From Chryseobacterium culicis (lineage in GTDB: Bacteria; Bacteroidota; Bacteroidia; Flavobacteriales; Weeksellaceae): a DNA stretch of 64,000 nt. Under the pieces are notes generated by a model. The model worked only from the letters and a program-made list of their open reading frames with translations. It searched no databases and was not told the DNA's origin. A program made the translations under genes and the position numbers. The stretch covers positions 2,388,665-2,452,664 of the forward strand of contig NZ_PCPP01000001.1 in the NCBI RefSeq assembly GCF_002979755.1, given 5' to 3'. Shown here piece by piece: positions 17,733 to 25,257 of the stretch (the first letter of the stretch is position 1; every line of letters starts with the position of its first letter).

Positions 17733-17818
17733 AAGCTAGATATTAGAAGTTAGTTTTTTAATTTCAGGAAAATCATCCTCATTTTACACTAACTTCTACT
17801 ATCTAATCTCTAACTTCT
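17727..17818. repeat. Intergenic palindrome between gmk and nadA
   Basis: The left arm AGAAGCTAGATATTAGAAG begins at 17731, and a perfect 10-bp match TAGAAGTTAG (17744-17753) pairs with CTAACTTCTA (17789-17798). The right arm continues with reiterated words (CTATCTAATCTCTAACTTCT). It can form a long imperfect hairpin after the gmk stop codon. Confidence 0.6.
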
Positions 17819-17841
17819 ATAAAGAAAAAATTGAGGTTGAT

Positions 17842-18861
17842 ATGAGTACCGAAACATTAGAAAAAGCTAAATCTGCAATTCCTGTCAGAGGATTTCTGGA
17901 TATAAAAGATATTGCTATTCCTCAGGGAGAAGAACTGGTAAAAGCCATTCTTAAACTTAAAGAGGAAAAGAATGCTGTTATTCTTGCCCATTATTACCAG
18001 CCTGGAGAAATTCAGGATATTGCTGATTTCCTGGGTGATTCTCTACAGCTTGCAAGACAGGCAAAAGATACGAATGCTAATATGATTGTATTCTGCGGAG
18101 TACATTTCATGGCAGAAGCCGCTAAAATCCTGAACCCAACTAAAAAAGTAGTTCTTCCTGATACCATGGCCGGATGCTCTCTGGCAGACGGTTGTTCCGG
18201 AGAAGGATTAAGAAAAATGCGTGAACAGCACCCGAATGCTTTAATTGCCACTTACATCAATTGTAACGCAGAAACTAAAGCTGAAAGTGACATCATTGTA
18301 ACAAGTTCAAATGCCGAAACAGTAATTGAAGCTCTTCCGAAAGACAGACCCATCATCTTTGCACCGGATAAAAACCTTGGAAGATATTTATCTAAGAAAA
18401 CGGGACGTGATATGATCCTTTGGGACGGAAGCTGTGTAGTACACGAAGCATTTTCAATGGAAAGAATTGCTCAACAGTTAGCAGACAATCCGGATGCTAA
18501 ACTCATTGCACATCCTGAAAGTGAAGAAGCTGTTTTGAAGCTGGCTCACTTTATTGGTTCCACTTCTGCCCTGCTGAACTATGTAGAACAAGATGACTGT
18601 CAGAAATTCATCATTGCTACAGAAGAAGGGATTCTTCACGAAATGAGAAAACGTGCTCCTCATAAGGAACTGATTCCTGCATTGGTTTTTGATGAAAGCT
18701 GTAACTGCTCAGAATGTTTTTACATGAAACGCAATACAATGGAAAAATTGTATTTATGTATGAAGTATGAACTTCCGGAGATTCTTATCGACGAAGAATT
18801 AAGATTAAAGGCATTGAAACCTATTGAAGCAATGCTCGATCTTTCGAAAAGCATAAAATAA
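17842..18861 (+). CDS. nadA: Quinolinate synthase A
   Basis: A 339-residue [4Fe-4S] enzyme that condenses iminoaspartate with dihydroxyacetone phosphate to quinolinate in de novo NAD synthesis. Visible motifs include ILAHYYQPGEIQDIADFLGDS near residue 46, the iron-sulfur Cys in VFCGVHFMAE (near 93), PDTMAGCSLADGC (near 116-124), TYINCNAETKAESD (near 138), HPESEE (near 219) and CNCSECFYMK near the C-terminus (third cluster ligand region). All expected Cys are present. No nadB or nadC is in the window. Confidence 0.97.
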   Translation: MSTETLEKAKSAIPVRGFLDIKDIAIPQGEELVKAILKLKEEKNAVILAHYYQPGEIQDIADFLGDSLQLARQAKDTNANMIVFCGVHFMAEAAKILNPTKKVVLPDTMAGCSLADGCSGEGLRKMREQHPNALIATYINCNAETKAESDIIVTSSNAETVIEALPKDRPIIFAPDKNLGRYLSKKTGRDMILWDGSCVVHEAFSMERIAQQLADNPDAKLIAHPESEEAVLKLAHFIGSTSALLNYVEQDDCQKFIIATEEGILHEMRKRAPHKELIPALVFDESCNCSECFYMKRNTMEKLYLCMKYELPEILIDEELRLKALKPIEAMLDLSKSIK

Positions 18862-18913
18862 TTTTTTTGTTATTCAATATTTATTATATTTAGCATTCAA
18901 ACTAATAATAAAT

Positions 18914-19075
18914 ATGAAAAATCTAAAAAAATTAGACAGAAGAAGTCTTAAAAATGTAAACGGAGGCAGTTATACTTGTAGCTTAAACTGCGAAATACAT
19001 GAAACCTGTGGTTTAGGATGCAATGGAGAATTAATCTGCGTACCAAGAGGAATGTACATTCCAGATAACTGTTAA
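18914..19075 (+). CDS. Bacteriocin-like leader peptide gene 1 (Cys-rich)
   Basis: A 53-residue peptide too short for common gene finders. The leader MKNLKKLDRRSLKNVNGG ends in a double-glycine, the usual cleavage mark of peptidase-containing ABC exporters, and is followed by a 35-residue core with six Cys (SYTCSLNCEIHETCGLGC, then LICVPRG and a C-terminal Cys). The leader matches those of three genes just downstream on the other strand, which argues it is real. It is the only member on the plus strand and its core differs from the others. No exporter or modifying enzyme is in the window, so function as a bacteriocin or signal is inference only. Confidence 0.8.
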   Translation: MKNLKKLDRRSLKNVNGGSYTCSLNCEIHETCGLGCNGELICVPRGMYIPDNC

Positions 19076-19082
19076 AAAAAAT

Positions 19083-19107
19083 AAAGCACTGTTTTCACAG
19101 TGCTTTT
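19083..19107. terminator. Bidirectional terminator between convergent peptide genes
   Basis: AAAGCACTG pairs with CAGTGCTTT around a TTTTCA-like loop. A/T-runs on both sides serve both the plus-strand and minus-strand peptide genes. Confidence 0.85.
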
Positions 19108-19112
19108 ATATT

Positions 19113-19322
19113 TTAGTCTGCAGTAATTGCAACAAAACAATCTGCACTTACAACTACGCACATTCTGCAATTCTCAGATAATGTCCAATATGCCTCACAC
19201 GAAGGATCACTGGATGAACCTGGTCCAAAAACCAGATGAGTAGGACAGCCATCACATCTTGATACACCAGCACCCTTCATCTGTTCCAAATCTCTTCTGT
19301 TCAGTTTCTTTAAATTTTTCAT
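19113..19322 (-). CDS. Bacteriocin-like leader peptide gene 2
   Basis: A 69-residue peptide. The leader MKNLKKLNRRDLEQMKGA is nearly identical to its neighbours but ends in GA rather than GG. The core has a CxxC near its start (CDGCPTH), a Gly-rich stretch (FGPGSSSD), and then CEAYWTLSENCRMCVVVSADC, the pattern shared with the next two genes. It is in tandem with two paralogues on the minus strand. NCBI-style annotation of such Chryseobacterium genes is usually bacteriocin-like protein, but activity is unproven. Confidence 0.85.
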   Translation of the reverse strand: MKNLKKLNRRDLEQMKGAGVSRCDGCPTHLVFGPGSSSDPSCEAYWTLSENCRMCVVVSADCFVAITAD

Positions 19323-19338
19323 AAAGCCAAATTATCTT

Positions 19339-19548
19339 TTAAGAAACTCCTCCGTCCACACATTCCATACTTACCAGAACACACATCTTGCAATAATCCG
19401 GAAGTCCCTGATAAGCAGAACATGGGTACTGATATTCAGGACCATCTCCGAAAGTAGCATGTTGCGGGCATCCTGCACATCTTGACGGACCTGCTGCTCC
19501 ATTTAATTTTTCAAGTTCTTTTCTGTTTAATTTCTTTAAATTTTTCAT
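19339..19548 (-). CDS. Bacteriocin-like leader peptide gene 3
   Basis: A 69-residue peptide, paralogous to the gene immediately downstream. The leader is MKNLKKLNRKELEKLNGA, again GA at the expected cleavage site. The core has CAGCPQH, FGDGPEYQYPC, then YQGLPDYCKMCVLVSMEC. Cys spacing matches peptide 2. The gap to peptide 2 is 16 nt, so the two are probably co-transcribed. Confidence 0.85.
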   Translation of the reverse strand: MKNLKKLNRKELEKLNGAAGPSRCAGCPQHATFGDGPEYQYPCSAYQGLPDYCKMCVLVSMECVDGGVS

Positions 19549-19613
19549 AGTAGTTTTAATTAAATTTTGATTTTTAAGTAGATTATTTTCCTGAATCTGA
19601 TTTCAACCTATTT

Positions 19614-19811
19614 TTATAAATGAGGATCAAAACATTCAAAGCTCACAAGAACTCTTCCTTTACAACATTCCGGTAAAGCATGGTAATCAGCACATGATCT
19701 TGGTTGACCAGGTCCGTAAGGTCCGGCAGGGCAGTTTTCAAAACAGTTATTCACGTCTCCTCCATTCATTGATTTCAGATGTTGGCGATTTAATTTCTTT
19801 AAATTTTTCAT
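19614..19811 (-). CDS. Bacteriocin-like leader peptide gene 4
   Basis: A 65-residue peptide from the ATG at 19811; the frame is open further upstream, but that start lacks the conserved leader. The leader MKNLKKLNRQHLKSMNGG has a canonical double-glycine. The core has NCFENCPAGPYGPGQ, then CADYHALPECCKGRVLVSFEC, matching peptides 2 and 3 except that CKMC has become CCKG. It is the first of three tandem minus-strand genes and diverges from the threonine operon. Confidence 0.85.
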   Translation of the reverse strand: MKNLKKLNRQHLKSMNGGDVNNCFENCPAGPYGPGQPRSCADYHALPECCKGRVLVSFECFDPHL

Positions 19812-19911
19812 GGTTATTTCGTTATTATTTAACATTCTAAATGTAACATTTTTAATCAATTACACCAAATATATCTCATAAAAAGGAAATATATTTTATT
19901 ATGTTAAAAAC

Positions 19912-19941
19912 TTGGCTGTTTCAAAATAATTTGTACATTTG
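19912..19941 (+). promoter_or_regulatory. Promoter of the threonine operon
   Basis: A -7 element TACATTTG (19934-19941) has a TTGG -33-like element 18 bp upstream (19912-19915), matching the Bacteroidota pattern. The predicted start of transcription is only a few bases before the leader-peptide ATG at 19952. Confidence 0.75.
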
Positions 19942-19951
19942 TCCTGTTACA

Positions 19952-20053
19952 ATGAATTTATTAAGAAACATATCTGATATTTCTGCCCTGAAATCACCTA
20001 TTTCAGGCATATCTTCTGTTTCTACATTCACAACTACAACAATTACCCCATAA
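19952..20053 (+). CDS. thrL: Threonine operon leader peptide
   Basis: A 33-residue ORF upstream of thrA, too short for the usual gene lists. It starts MNLLRNISDISALK and ends VSTFTTTTITP, with six Thr codons and one Ile among the last nine codons before the final Pro. This composition is what attenuation leaders of threonine operons show (E. coli ThrL is a run of Thr and Ile). It begins about 10 nt after the promoter -7 element. A hairpin within the ORF (CCTGAAAT with ATTTCAGG, 19987-20007) may pause polymerase. The name is by analogy. Confidence 0.8.
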   Translation: MNLLRNISDISALKSPISGISSVSTFTTTTITP

Positions 20054-20108
20054 CGGGGTAGATTTTCACATATTATTTCCGGTACCCGTACTCTTTTTTT
20101 AAAGAGTA
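20044..20108 (+). promoter_or_regulatory. Attenuator-like alternative RNA structures before thrA
   Basis: Two mutually exclusive stems share the strand GGGGTA (20055-20060). One is a 6-bp hairpin with TACCCC (20044-20049) around the leader stop codon. The other pairs ACGGGGTA (20053-20060) with TACCCGT (20083-20089), with one bulge, and is followed by a T-run at 20094-20100, like a terminator. A third stem, TACTCTTT/AAAGAGTA (20089-20108), overlaps the T-run. This fits transcription attenuation, but simple footprint geometry does not clearly give the classical on/off logic. Confidence 0.6.
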
Positions 20109-20144
20109 ATCACTTGTATTTACCCAACTTCAAAAAAATAATTG

Positions 20145-22592
20145 ATGAAAGTTTTAAAATTCGGCGGAACATCAGTCGCCCATTCTCTGAATATCTTACT
20201 GGTAGAAAAAATCATTAAAAGAGAGTCTTTAAAAAGCAAAATTGTTGTTATTGTATCAGCCCTTCAAGGTGTTACAGACCAACTGATCAAAGCCGCAGAA
20301 TATGCTTCCGTAAAAGATGAAAATTATATTCAGATTGTCAAGAACCTTGAGGAAAAACATATCAATCTGGTTAAAGAACTTTTTCCTATTGCAGAACAAA
20401 GCTCATGGTTAAGCTTTGTAAAAAAACATTTTAATGATATCGAAGACCTCTGCAACGGGATTGCTGTACTTGGTGAGCTTACCGACAGAATAAAAGATAA
20501 AATTGCTTCTTACGGAGAATTTTTGTCCTCAAAAGTCATTGCTGCCAGGCTTCAGCAAGAAAAGTTAGACTGCATGTGGATGAATGCTGCAGAGCTGATC
20601 AAAACAGACAGTAATTTCACCCATGCAAAAGTAGATTTCGAATGTACTGAAAAAAATATCCTCAATTTTCTGAATGAAAATCAGAATAACATCCTTGTAG
20701 GTCCTGGTTTTATAGCTCATGACGAAAAAAATAATGCAACAACATTAGGAAGAGGAGGTTCAGATTATACCGCTTCTATAATTGCGGCTGCCATTGATGC
20801 AGAAGAACTTCAGATCTGGACAGATGTAAGTGGAATGATGACTGCCGATCCTCGTCTTGCTTCCAATGCTAAACCTATTTCAGAAATCTCTTACCATGAA
20901 GCAATGGAACTGTCTCATTTCGGGGCAAAAGTGCTTTATCCACCTTCCATTCAGCCTGTGATGGTAAAAAATATAAATCTGATGATCAAAAATACTTTTG
21001 ATCCGGATGCACAGGGAACTTTAATCTCTCATCAACTGAAATCTTCAGAAGATGAAAAACAGATTGCCGTAGGTATTTCCAATATGAACAGTATTGCCCT
21101 GCTTACATTGGAAGGAAGCGGTATGGTAGGAATTCCTGGTATTTCTTCAAAACTTTTCCAATGTTTAAGCCATGAAAAAATTAATGTAATTCTTATTACA
21201 CAAGGATCTTCAGAACATTCTATCACTATTGCTATTGAAGAAAAAGAAGCGTTACGTGCCGAACATGCAATCAATTCTTCTTTTGCCGATGATATCAACC
21301 TGAAAAGAGTCTATGCGGTAAATATTGAAACAGGGCTTTCCATTGTCGCTCTGGTAGGAGAAAGTATGAAAAGCAGAAGTGGTGTGAGTGCAAAAATGTT
21401 CGGATGCCTCGGAAATAACGGAATCAATATAAGAGCTATTGCTCAGGGGTCTTCAGAAAGAAATATCAGCATTGTTATTTCAGAAAAAGACAGTAAAAAA
21501 GCAGTGAACGTCCTTCATGAAGAATTTTTTGAGTCTGAAATAAAACAGATCCATCTTTATATCTGTGGTACAGGGAATGTAGGATCTAAGCTGATTCAAC
21601 AGATCTATGACCAAAATGATTATTTAAAAGAAAATTTTTTAATTAATCTGAGAATTGCAGGAATTTCCAACAGTCGTCATATGATATTTTCAGATCAGGG
21701 AATGTCAAAGGAAAATTATCTTATCTGGAGCCAGCAAGGTGAAAAAGCCTCTCCGAGGGATTTTGCTAATGAAATTATCCGCAGAAACCTTAGAAATTCT
21801 GTTTTCGTTGATGTTACCGCAAGTTCAGACATTCCTGAAGTGTATGAAAGCTTATTAAAAAGAAGTGTAAATATTGTGGCTTGTAATAAAATTGCGGCCT
21901 CTTCAGATTATAAAAAATATAAAACGTTAAAAGATACAGCAAGAAATCATAACTGTAATTTTTATTTTGAAACCAATGTAGGAGCAGGGCTTCCGGTAAT
22001 AGGAACAATCAATGACCTCATCAAAAGTGGAGACCAAATCCAATCTATTCAGGCTGTATTGAGTGGAACATTGAATTTTGTATTTAATGAATATGATGGC
22101 AGCAGAACATTTTCTGAAGTAGTAGCACAGGCTCAGAAAGAAGGCTACACAGAGCCGGATCCAAGGCTTGACCTGTCCGGAACAGATGTAGCAAGAAAAA
22201 TTTTAATTCTGGCAAGAGAGGCAGGATATCCGCTTCAGTTTGATGCCATTGAAAACACAGGTTTTCTACCTGAAGAATGTATGCAGGGAAGCGTTGACAG
22301 TTTTTACGAAAAACTTACAGCGCATGAAGAACATTTTAAAAACTTGCTAAACAAAGCAAAAGACAAAGGCAAAATATTAAAATACGTTGCAAAATTTGAA
22401 GATGGAAAAGCAAAAGTCGGGTTACAGCATATTGCTCCGGATAGTGATCTGTTTCACCTTTATGGCAAAGACAATATTGTCATTTTTAAAACCCTCAGAT
22501 ATTCCGAACAACCTTTAGTGGTAAAAGGAGCTGGTGCCGGAGCTGATGTGACAGCAAGTGGAGTTTTTGCAGATATTATCCGCTCTATTTAA
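20145..22592 (+). CDS. thrA: Bifunctional aspartokinase/homoserine dehydrogenase
   Basis: 815 residues from the ATG at 20145 (the preceding in-frame TTG at 20142 is less likely). The N-terminal aspartokinase (residues ~1-290) starts MKVLKFGGTSVA and has GRGGSDYTASIIAAA and WTDVSGMMTADPR. Two ACT domains (~310-460) follow, each with a SGMVG/SRSGV-type sequence, the usual allosteric site for threonine. The C-terminal homoserine dehydrogenase (~465-815) has an NAD(P)-binding ICGTGNVGS and the motif GAGAGADVTASGVFADI. It catalyses the first and third steps of the aspartate pathway. It is the first structural gene of the thr operon, behind a Thr-rich leader. Confidence 0.97.
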   Translation: MKVLKFGGTSVAHSLNILLVEKIIKRESLKSKIVVIVSALQGVTDQLIKAAEYASVKDENYIQIVKNLEEKHINLVKELFPIAEQSSWLSFVKKHFNDIEDLCNGIAVLGELTDRIKDKIASYGEFLSSKVIAARLQQEKLDCMWMNAAELIKTDSNFTHAKVDFECTEKNILNFLNENQNNILVGPGFIAHDEKNNATTLGRGGSDYTASIIAAAIDAEELQIWTDVSGMMTADPRLASNAKPISEISYHEAMELSHFGAKVLYPPSIQPVMVKNINLMIKNTFDPDAQGTLISHQLKSSEDEKQIAVGISNMNSIALLTLEGSGMVGIPGISSKLFQCLSHEKINVILITQGSSEHSITIAIEEKEALRAEHAINSSFADDINLKRVYAVNIETGLSIVALVGESMKSRSGVSAKMFGCLGNNGINIRAIAQGSSERNISIVISEKDSKKAVNVLHEEFFESEIKQIHLYICGTGNVGSKLIQQIYDQNDYLKENFLINLRIAGISNSRHMIFSDQGMSKENYLIWSQQGEKASPRDFANEIIRRNLRNSVFVDVTASSDIPEVYESLLKRSVNIVACNKIAASSDYKKYKTLKDTARNHNCNFYFETNVGAGLPVIGTINDLIKSGDQIQSIQAVLSGTLNFVFNEYDGSRTFSEVVAQAQKEGYTEPDPRLDLSGTDVARKILILAREAGYPLQFDAIENTGFLPEECMQGSVDSFYEKLTAHEEHFKNLLNKAKDKGKILKYVAKFEDGKAKVGLQHIAPDSDLFHLYGKDNIVIFKTLRYSEQPLVVKGAGAGADVTASGVFADIIRSI

Positions 22593-22602
22593 AAATATAT
22601 TT

Positions 22603-23529
22603 ATGAAAAAAATAAAATTAAAAGTACCCGCTACTGTTGCCAATCTGGTTTGCGGATTTGATATTTTAGGAATGGCCGTCCATGATCCTTATGATGAAAT
22701 GGAATTCAGATTATTGGAAACCCCTGAAATTATTATAAAACATATTGATGCCTTCGGACTTCCTGAAGAGCCTTCCGGAAATGTCGCGGGTATTGTCCTG
22801 TTAAAAATTCAGGAATATTTTAATCTGAAAAACGGTTTTGAAGTCATTATCCGTAAACATATAAAGCCTGGAAGCGGGCTCGGCTCCAGTGCGGCAAGTG
22901 CCGCCGGAGCCGCCTTCGGAGCCAATGTATTATTAGGAAACAAACTTTCAAAAGAGGAAATGATTTATTTTGCCATGTTTGGAGAGGAGCTGGCTTCAGG
23001 AGTACGCCATGCGGATAATATCGCTCCATGCATCTATGGTGGAATAACGCTGGTAAAATCAACTCATCCTATAGATATTGTTTCCCTGAACAGCCCTGAT
23101 TTATTTGTAACCGCTGTACATCCGCAAGTGGAAGTTAAAACTTCAGATGCAAGACAGATTTTAAAGAAAAATATCACATTAAAAAGTGCTGTTGAACAAT
23201 GGGGAAATATTGCAGGGCTTGTAGCAGGAATTCAGAAAAATGATTTCCCTTTGATTGGCCGGAGTCTTAATGATGTTATCATAGAACCTATCCGCAGTAT
23301 TCTGATTCCGAAATTTGACGAAATCAAAGCAAAAAGTCTGCAATTAGGCGCATTGGGAGGTGGAATTTCAGGTTCAGGGCCATCCATTTTTATGTTGTCT
23401 GAACAAAAAGAAACTGCAGAAAAAATTGCCGAGATGATGAAATCAGTCTATACTGAAATTGAAATAGAAAGCTTTGTATACGTTTCAAAAATAAATCCGT
23501 CAGGCATACAAATCGTTGAAGAAGTTTAA
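22603..23529 (+). CDS. thrB: Homoserine kinase
   Basis: 308 residues from the ATG at 22603, 10 nt after thrA; the open frame reaches back into thrA, but MKKIKLKVPATVANLVCGFD is the family-typical start. A GHMP kinase: the ATP-binding motif PGSGLGSSAASAAGAAF is near residue 88, and the C-terminal GGGISGSGPSIFML is near 250. It phosphorylates homoserine with ATP. Operon position between thrA and thrC supports the role. Confidence 0.97.
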   Translation: MKKIKLKVPATVANLVCGFDILGMAVHDPYDEMEFRLLETPEIIIKHIDAFGLPEEPSGNVAGIVLLKIQEYFNLKNGFEVIIRKHIKPGSGLGSSAASAAGAAFGANVLLGNKLSKEEMIYFAMFGEELASGVRHADNIAPCIYGGITLVKSTHPIDIVSLNSPDLFVTAVHPQVEVKTSDARQILKKNITLKSAVEQWGNIAGLVAGIQKNDFPLIGRSLNDVIIEPIRSILIPKFDEIKAKSLQLGALGGGISGSGPSIFMLSEQKETAEKIAEMMKSVYTEIEIESFVYVSKINPSGIQIVEEV

Positions 23530-23544
23530 TTACAAAAAACAGAA

Positions 23545-24849
23545 ATGAAATATTATAATTTAAAAGACCATCTGGAAAACATTGACTTCAGAGGAGCAAC
23601 AATAAAAGGTCAGGGAAAAGAAAAAGGATTGTTTTTCCCTGAAACCATACCTCAGTTTACTGAAGAATTTATTAAAAACCTTCATCAGTATTCCAATGAA
23701 GAAATTGCTTATCAATGCATGAGAGATTTTGTGGGCGATGAAATTCCTTCAGAAGTATTAAAGGAGATTGTTGCAGAAACCGTCAGTTTTGATATTCCTT
23801 TGGTAAAAATCAATGAACAGATATCTATACTGGAATTGTTTCATGGGCCTACTCTTGCATTTAAAGATGTGGGAGCAAGATTCATGAGCCGTTGTCTGTC
23901 TTATTTTCTTAAAGACCAGCAGAAAAAAGTTACCGTTCTTGTAGCTACTTCAGGAGATACCGGCGGTGCTGTTGCTCATGGATTTTATAAAATTCCACAA
24001 ATCAATGTAGTAATTCTCTATCCTAAAAACAGGGTAAGTCCGGTTCAGGAAAAGCAATTGACTGCATTAGGAGAGAATATTTCAGCATTAGAAGTAGATG
24101 GCAGCTTTGATGACTGTCAAAATCTTGTAAAACAAGCTTTTTCAGATGAAGAAATCAACAGTCAATTATTTCTGACCTCTGCCAATTCTATCAACGTTGC
24201 AAGATGGCTTCCTCAACAGATTTATTATTTAATAGCATTGAAACAATGGATTCAGCATCATAAGGAACAACCGGTCATCTGTGTTCCAAGTGGTAATTTT
24301 GGAAATATCTGCGCCGGACTGCTTGCTCATTTAAGAGGGCTGCCTGCCAGTCATTTTATTGCTGCCTGTAATGCCAATCACGTAGTTCCTGATTATTTTA
24401 TCACTCAGAATTACCTGCCACAAAAAGCAGTTGCTACCTTATCCAATGCTATGGATGTTGGAAATCCAAGCAATTTTGTAAGAATCATTGAACTTTTCGG
24501 GCATCAGTTTGAAACTTTAAAAAATAAAATATCAGCTTATTCTATTGATGATGATAAAACGATGAGCACTATAACAGAAGTCTATGAGAAATACGGATAT
24601 ATTCTGGAACCTCACAGTGCTGTTGCTTTTGCCGCAATGGAACAGTATCTGCAGGAAAATCCTGATCAAAAAGGATGTATTCTGGGAACCGCACATCCTG
24701 TAAAATTCCCTGATGCTGTGGAAAAAGCAATTCATACTCAGATTGAAATTCCGGAATCTTTAAATGAGCTGATGAAAAAGGAGAAAAAAACTGTAGAAAT
24801 AAATTCAGATTTTGAAGAATTAAGACGATTTTTGCTTCATAAAATCTGA
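23545..24849 (+). CDS. thrC: Threonine synthase
   Basis: 434 residues, a PLP enzyme converting O-phosphohomoserine to threonine. The PLP lysine lies in GPTLAFKDVGARFM (near residue 107-116), the TSGDTGGAVAHGF phosphate-binding motif near 134, and VPSGNFGNICAGLLA near 250. It starts 15 nt after thrB. The family is the shorter bacterial/fungal class with an N-terminal segment resembling LRGATIKGQGKEKGLFFPE. It is the last biosynthetic gene of the thr operon; folB follows 4 nt later. Confidence 0.97.
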   Translation: MKYYNLKDHLENIDFRGATIKGQGKEKGLFFPETIPQFTEEFIKNLHQYSNEEIAYQCMRDFVGDEIPSEVLKEIVAETVSFDIPLVKINEQISILELFHGPTLAFKDVGARFMSRCLSYFLKDQQKKVTVLVATSGDTGGAVAHGFYKIPQINVVILYPKNRVSPVQEKQLTALGENISALEVDGSFDDCQNLVKQAFSDEEINSQLFLTSANSINVARWLPQQIYYLIALKQWIQHHKEQPVICVPSGNFGNICAGLLAHLRGLPASHFIAACNANHVVPDYFITQNYLPQKAVATLSNAMDVGNPSNFVRIIELFGHQFETLKNKISAYSIDDDKTMSTITEVYEKYGYILEPHSAVAFAAMEQYLQENPDQKGCILGTAHPVKFPDAVEKAIHTQIEIPESLNELMKKEKKTVEINSDFEELRRFLLHKI

Positions 24850-24853
24850 AGCA

Positions 24854-25222
24854 ATGAGCAAAATATATCTTGAAGATGTACGAATATATGCGTACCATGG
24901 TGTACTTCCTGAAGAAAATATTATCGGGACCTACTATATTCTGAATGCAGAACTTCATACCGATCTGTGGAAAGCAGCAGAATCTGATGATTTGCATGAC
25001 ACTATCAGTTATGCAGATATCAACGATATTCTCCACCAGGAAATGAAAATAAAATCCAAATTACTGGAACATGTAGCAGGAAGAATCATCACAAAAATTC
25101 ATGACAGCTTTCCACAGGTTGATTATATTAAATTAAAAATCACCAAAACAGCTCCACCAATGCAGGGAGAAATGAAAGGTGCAAGCATAGAGCTTGAAAA
25201 GAGCTTTAAGCCGGAAAATTAA
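24854..25222 (+). CDS. folB: Dihydroneopterin aldolase
   Basis: A 122-residue enzyme of folate synthesis that cleaves 7,8-dihydroneopterin to 6-hydroxymethyl-dihydropterin and glycolaldehyde. Motifs: IYLEDVRIYAYHGVLPEEN near the start, the DTISYADI segment near residue 50, the active-site-like LLEHVAGRI near 70, and a C-terminal KTAPPMQGEMKGASIELEK. It starts 4 nt after thrC and so is probably co-transcribed, an unusual mix of amino-acid and folate genes. Confidence 0.93.
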   Translation: MSKIYLEDVRIYAYHGVLPEENIIGTYYILNAELHTDLWKAAESDDLHDTISYADINDILHQEMKIKSKLLEHVAGRIITKIHDSFPQVDYIKLKITKTAPPMQGEMKGASIELEKSFKPEN

Positions 25223-25257
25223 ATTGCTTATTTTCGTTTCATTAAAAAACATACAAA

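Noticed and set aside
24569..25036. Minus-strand 155-codon ORF spanning the thrC-folB junction
   Set aside because: It is a shadow across two well-supported genes and has low-complexity Phe/Ile-rich sequence.
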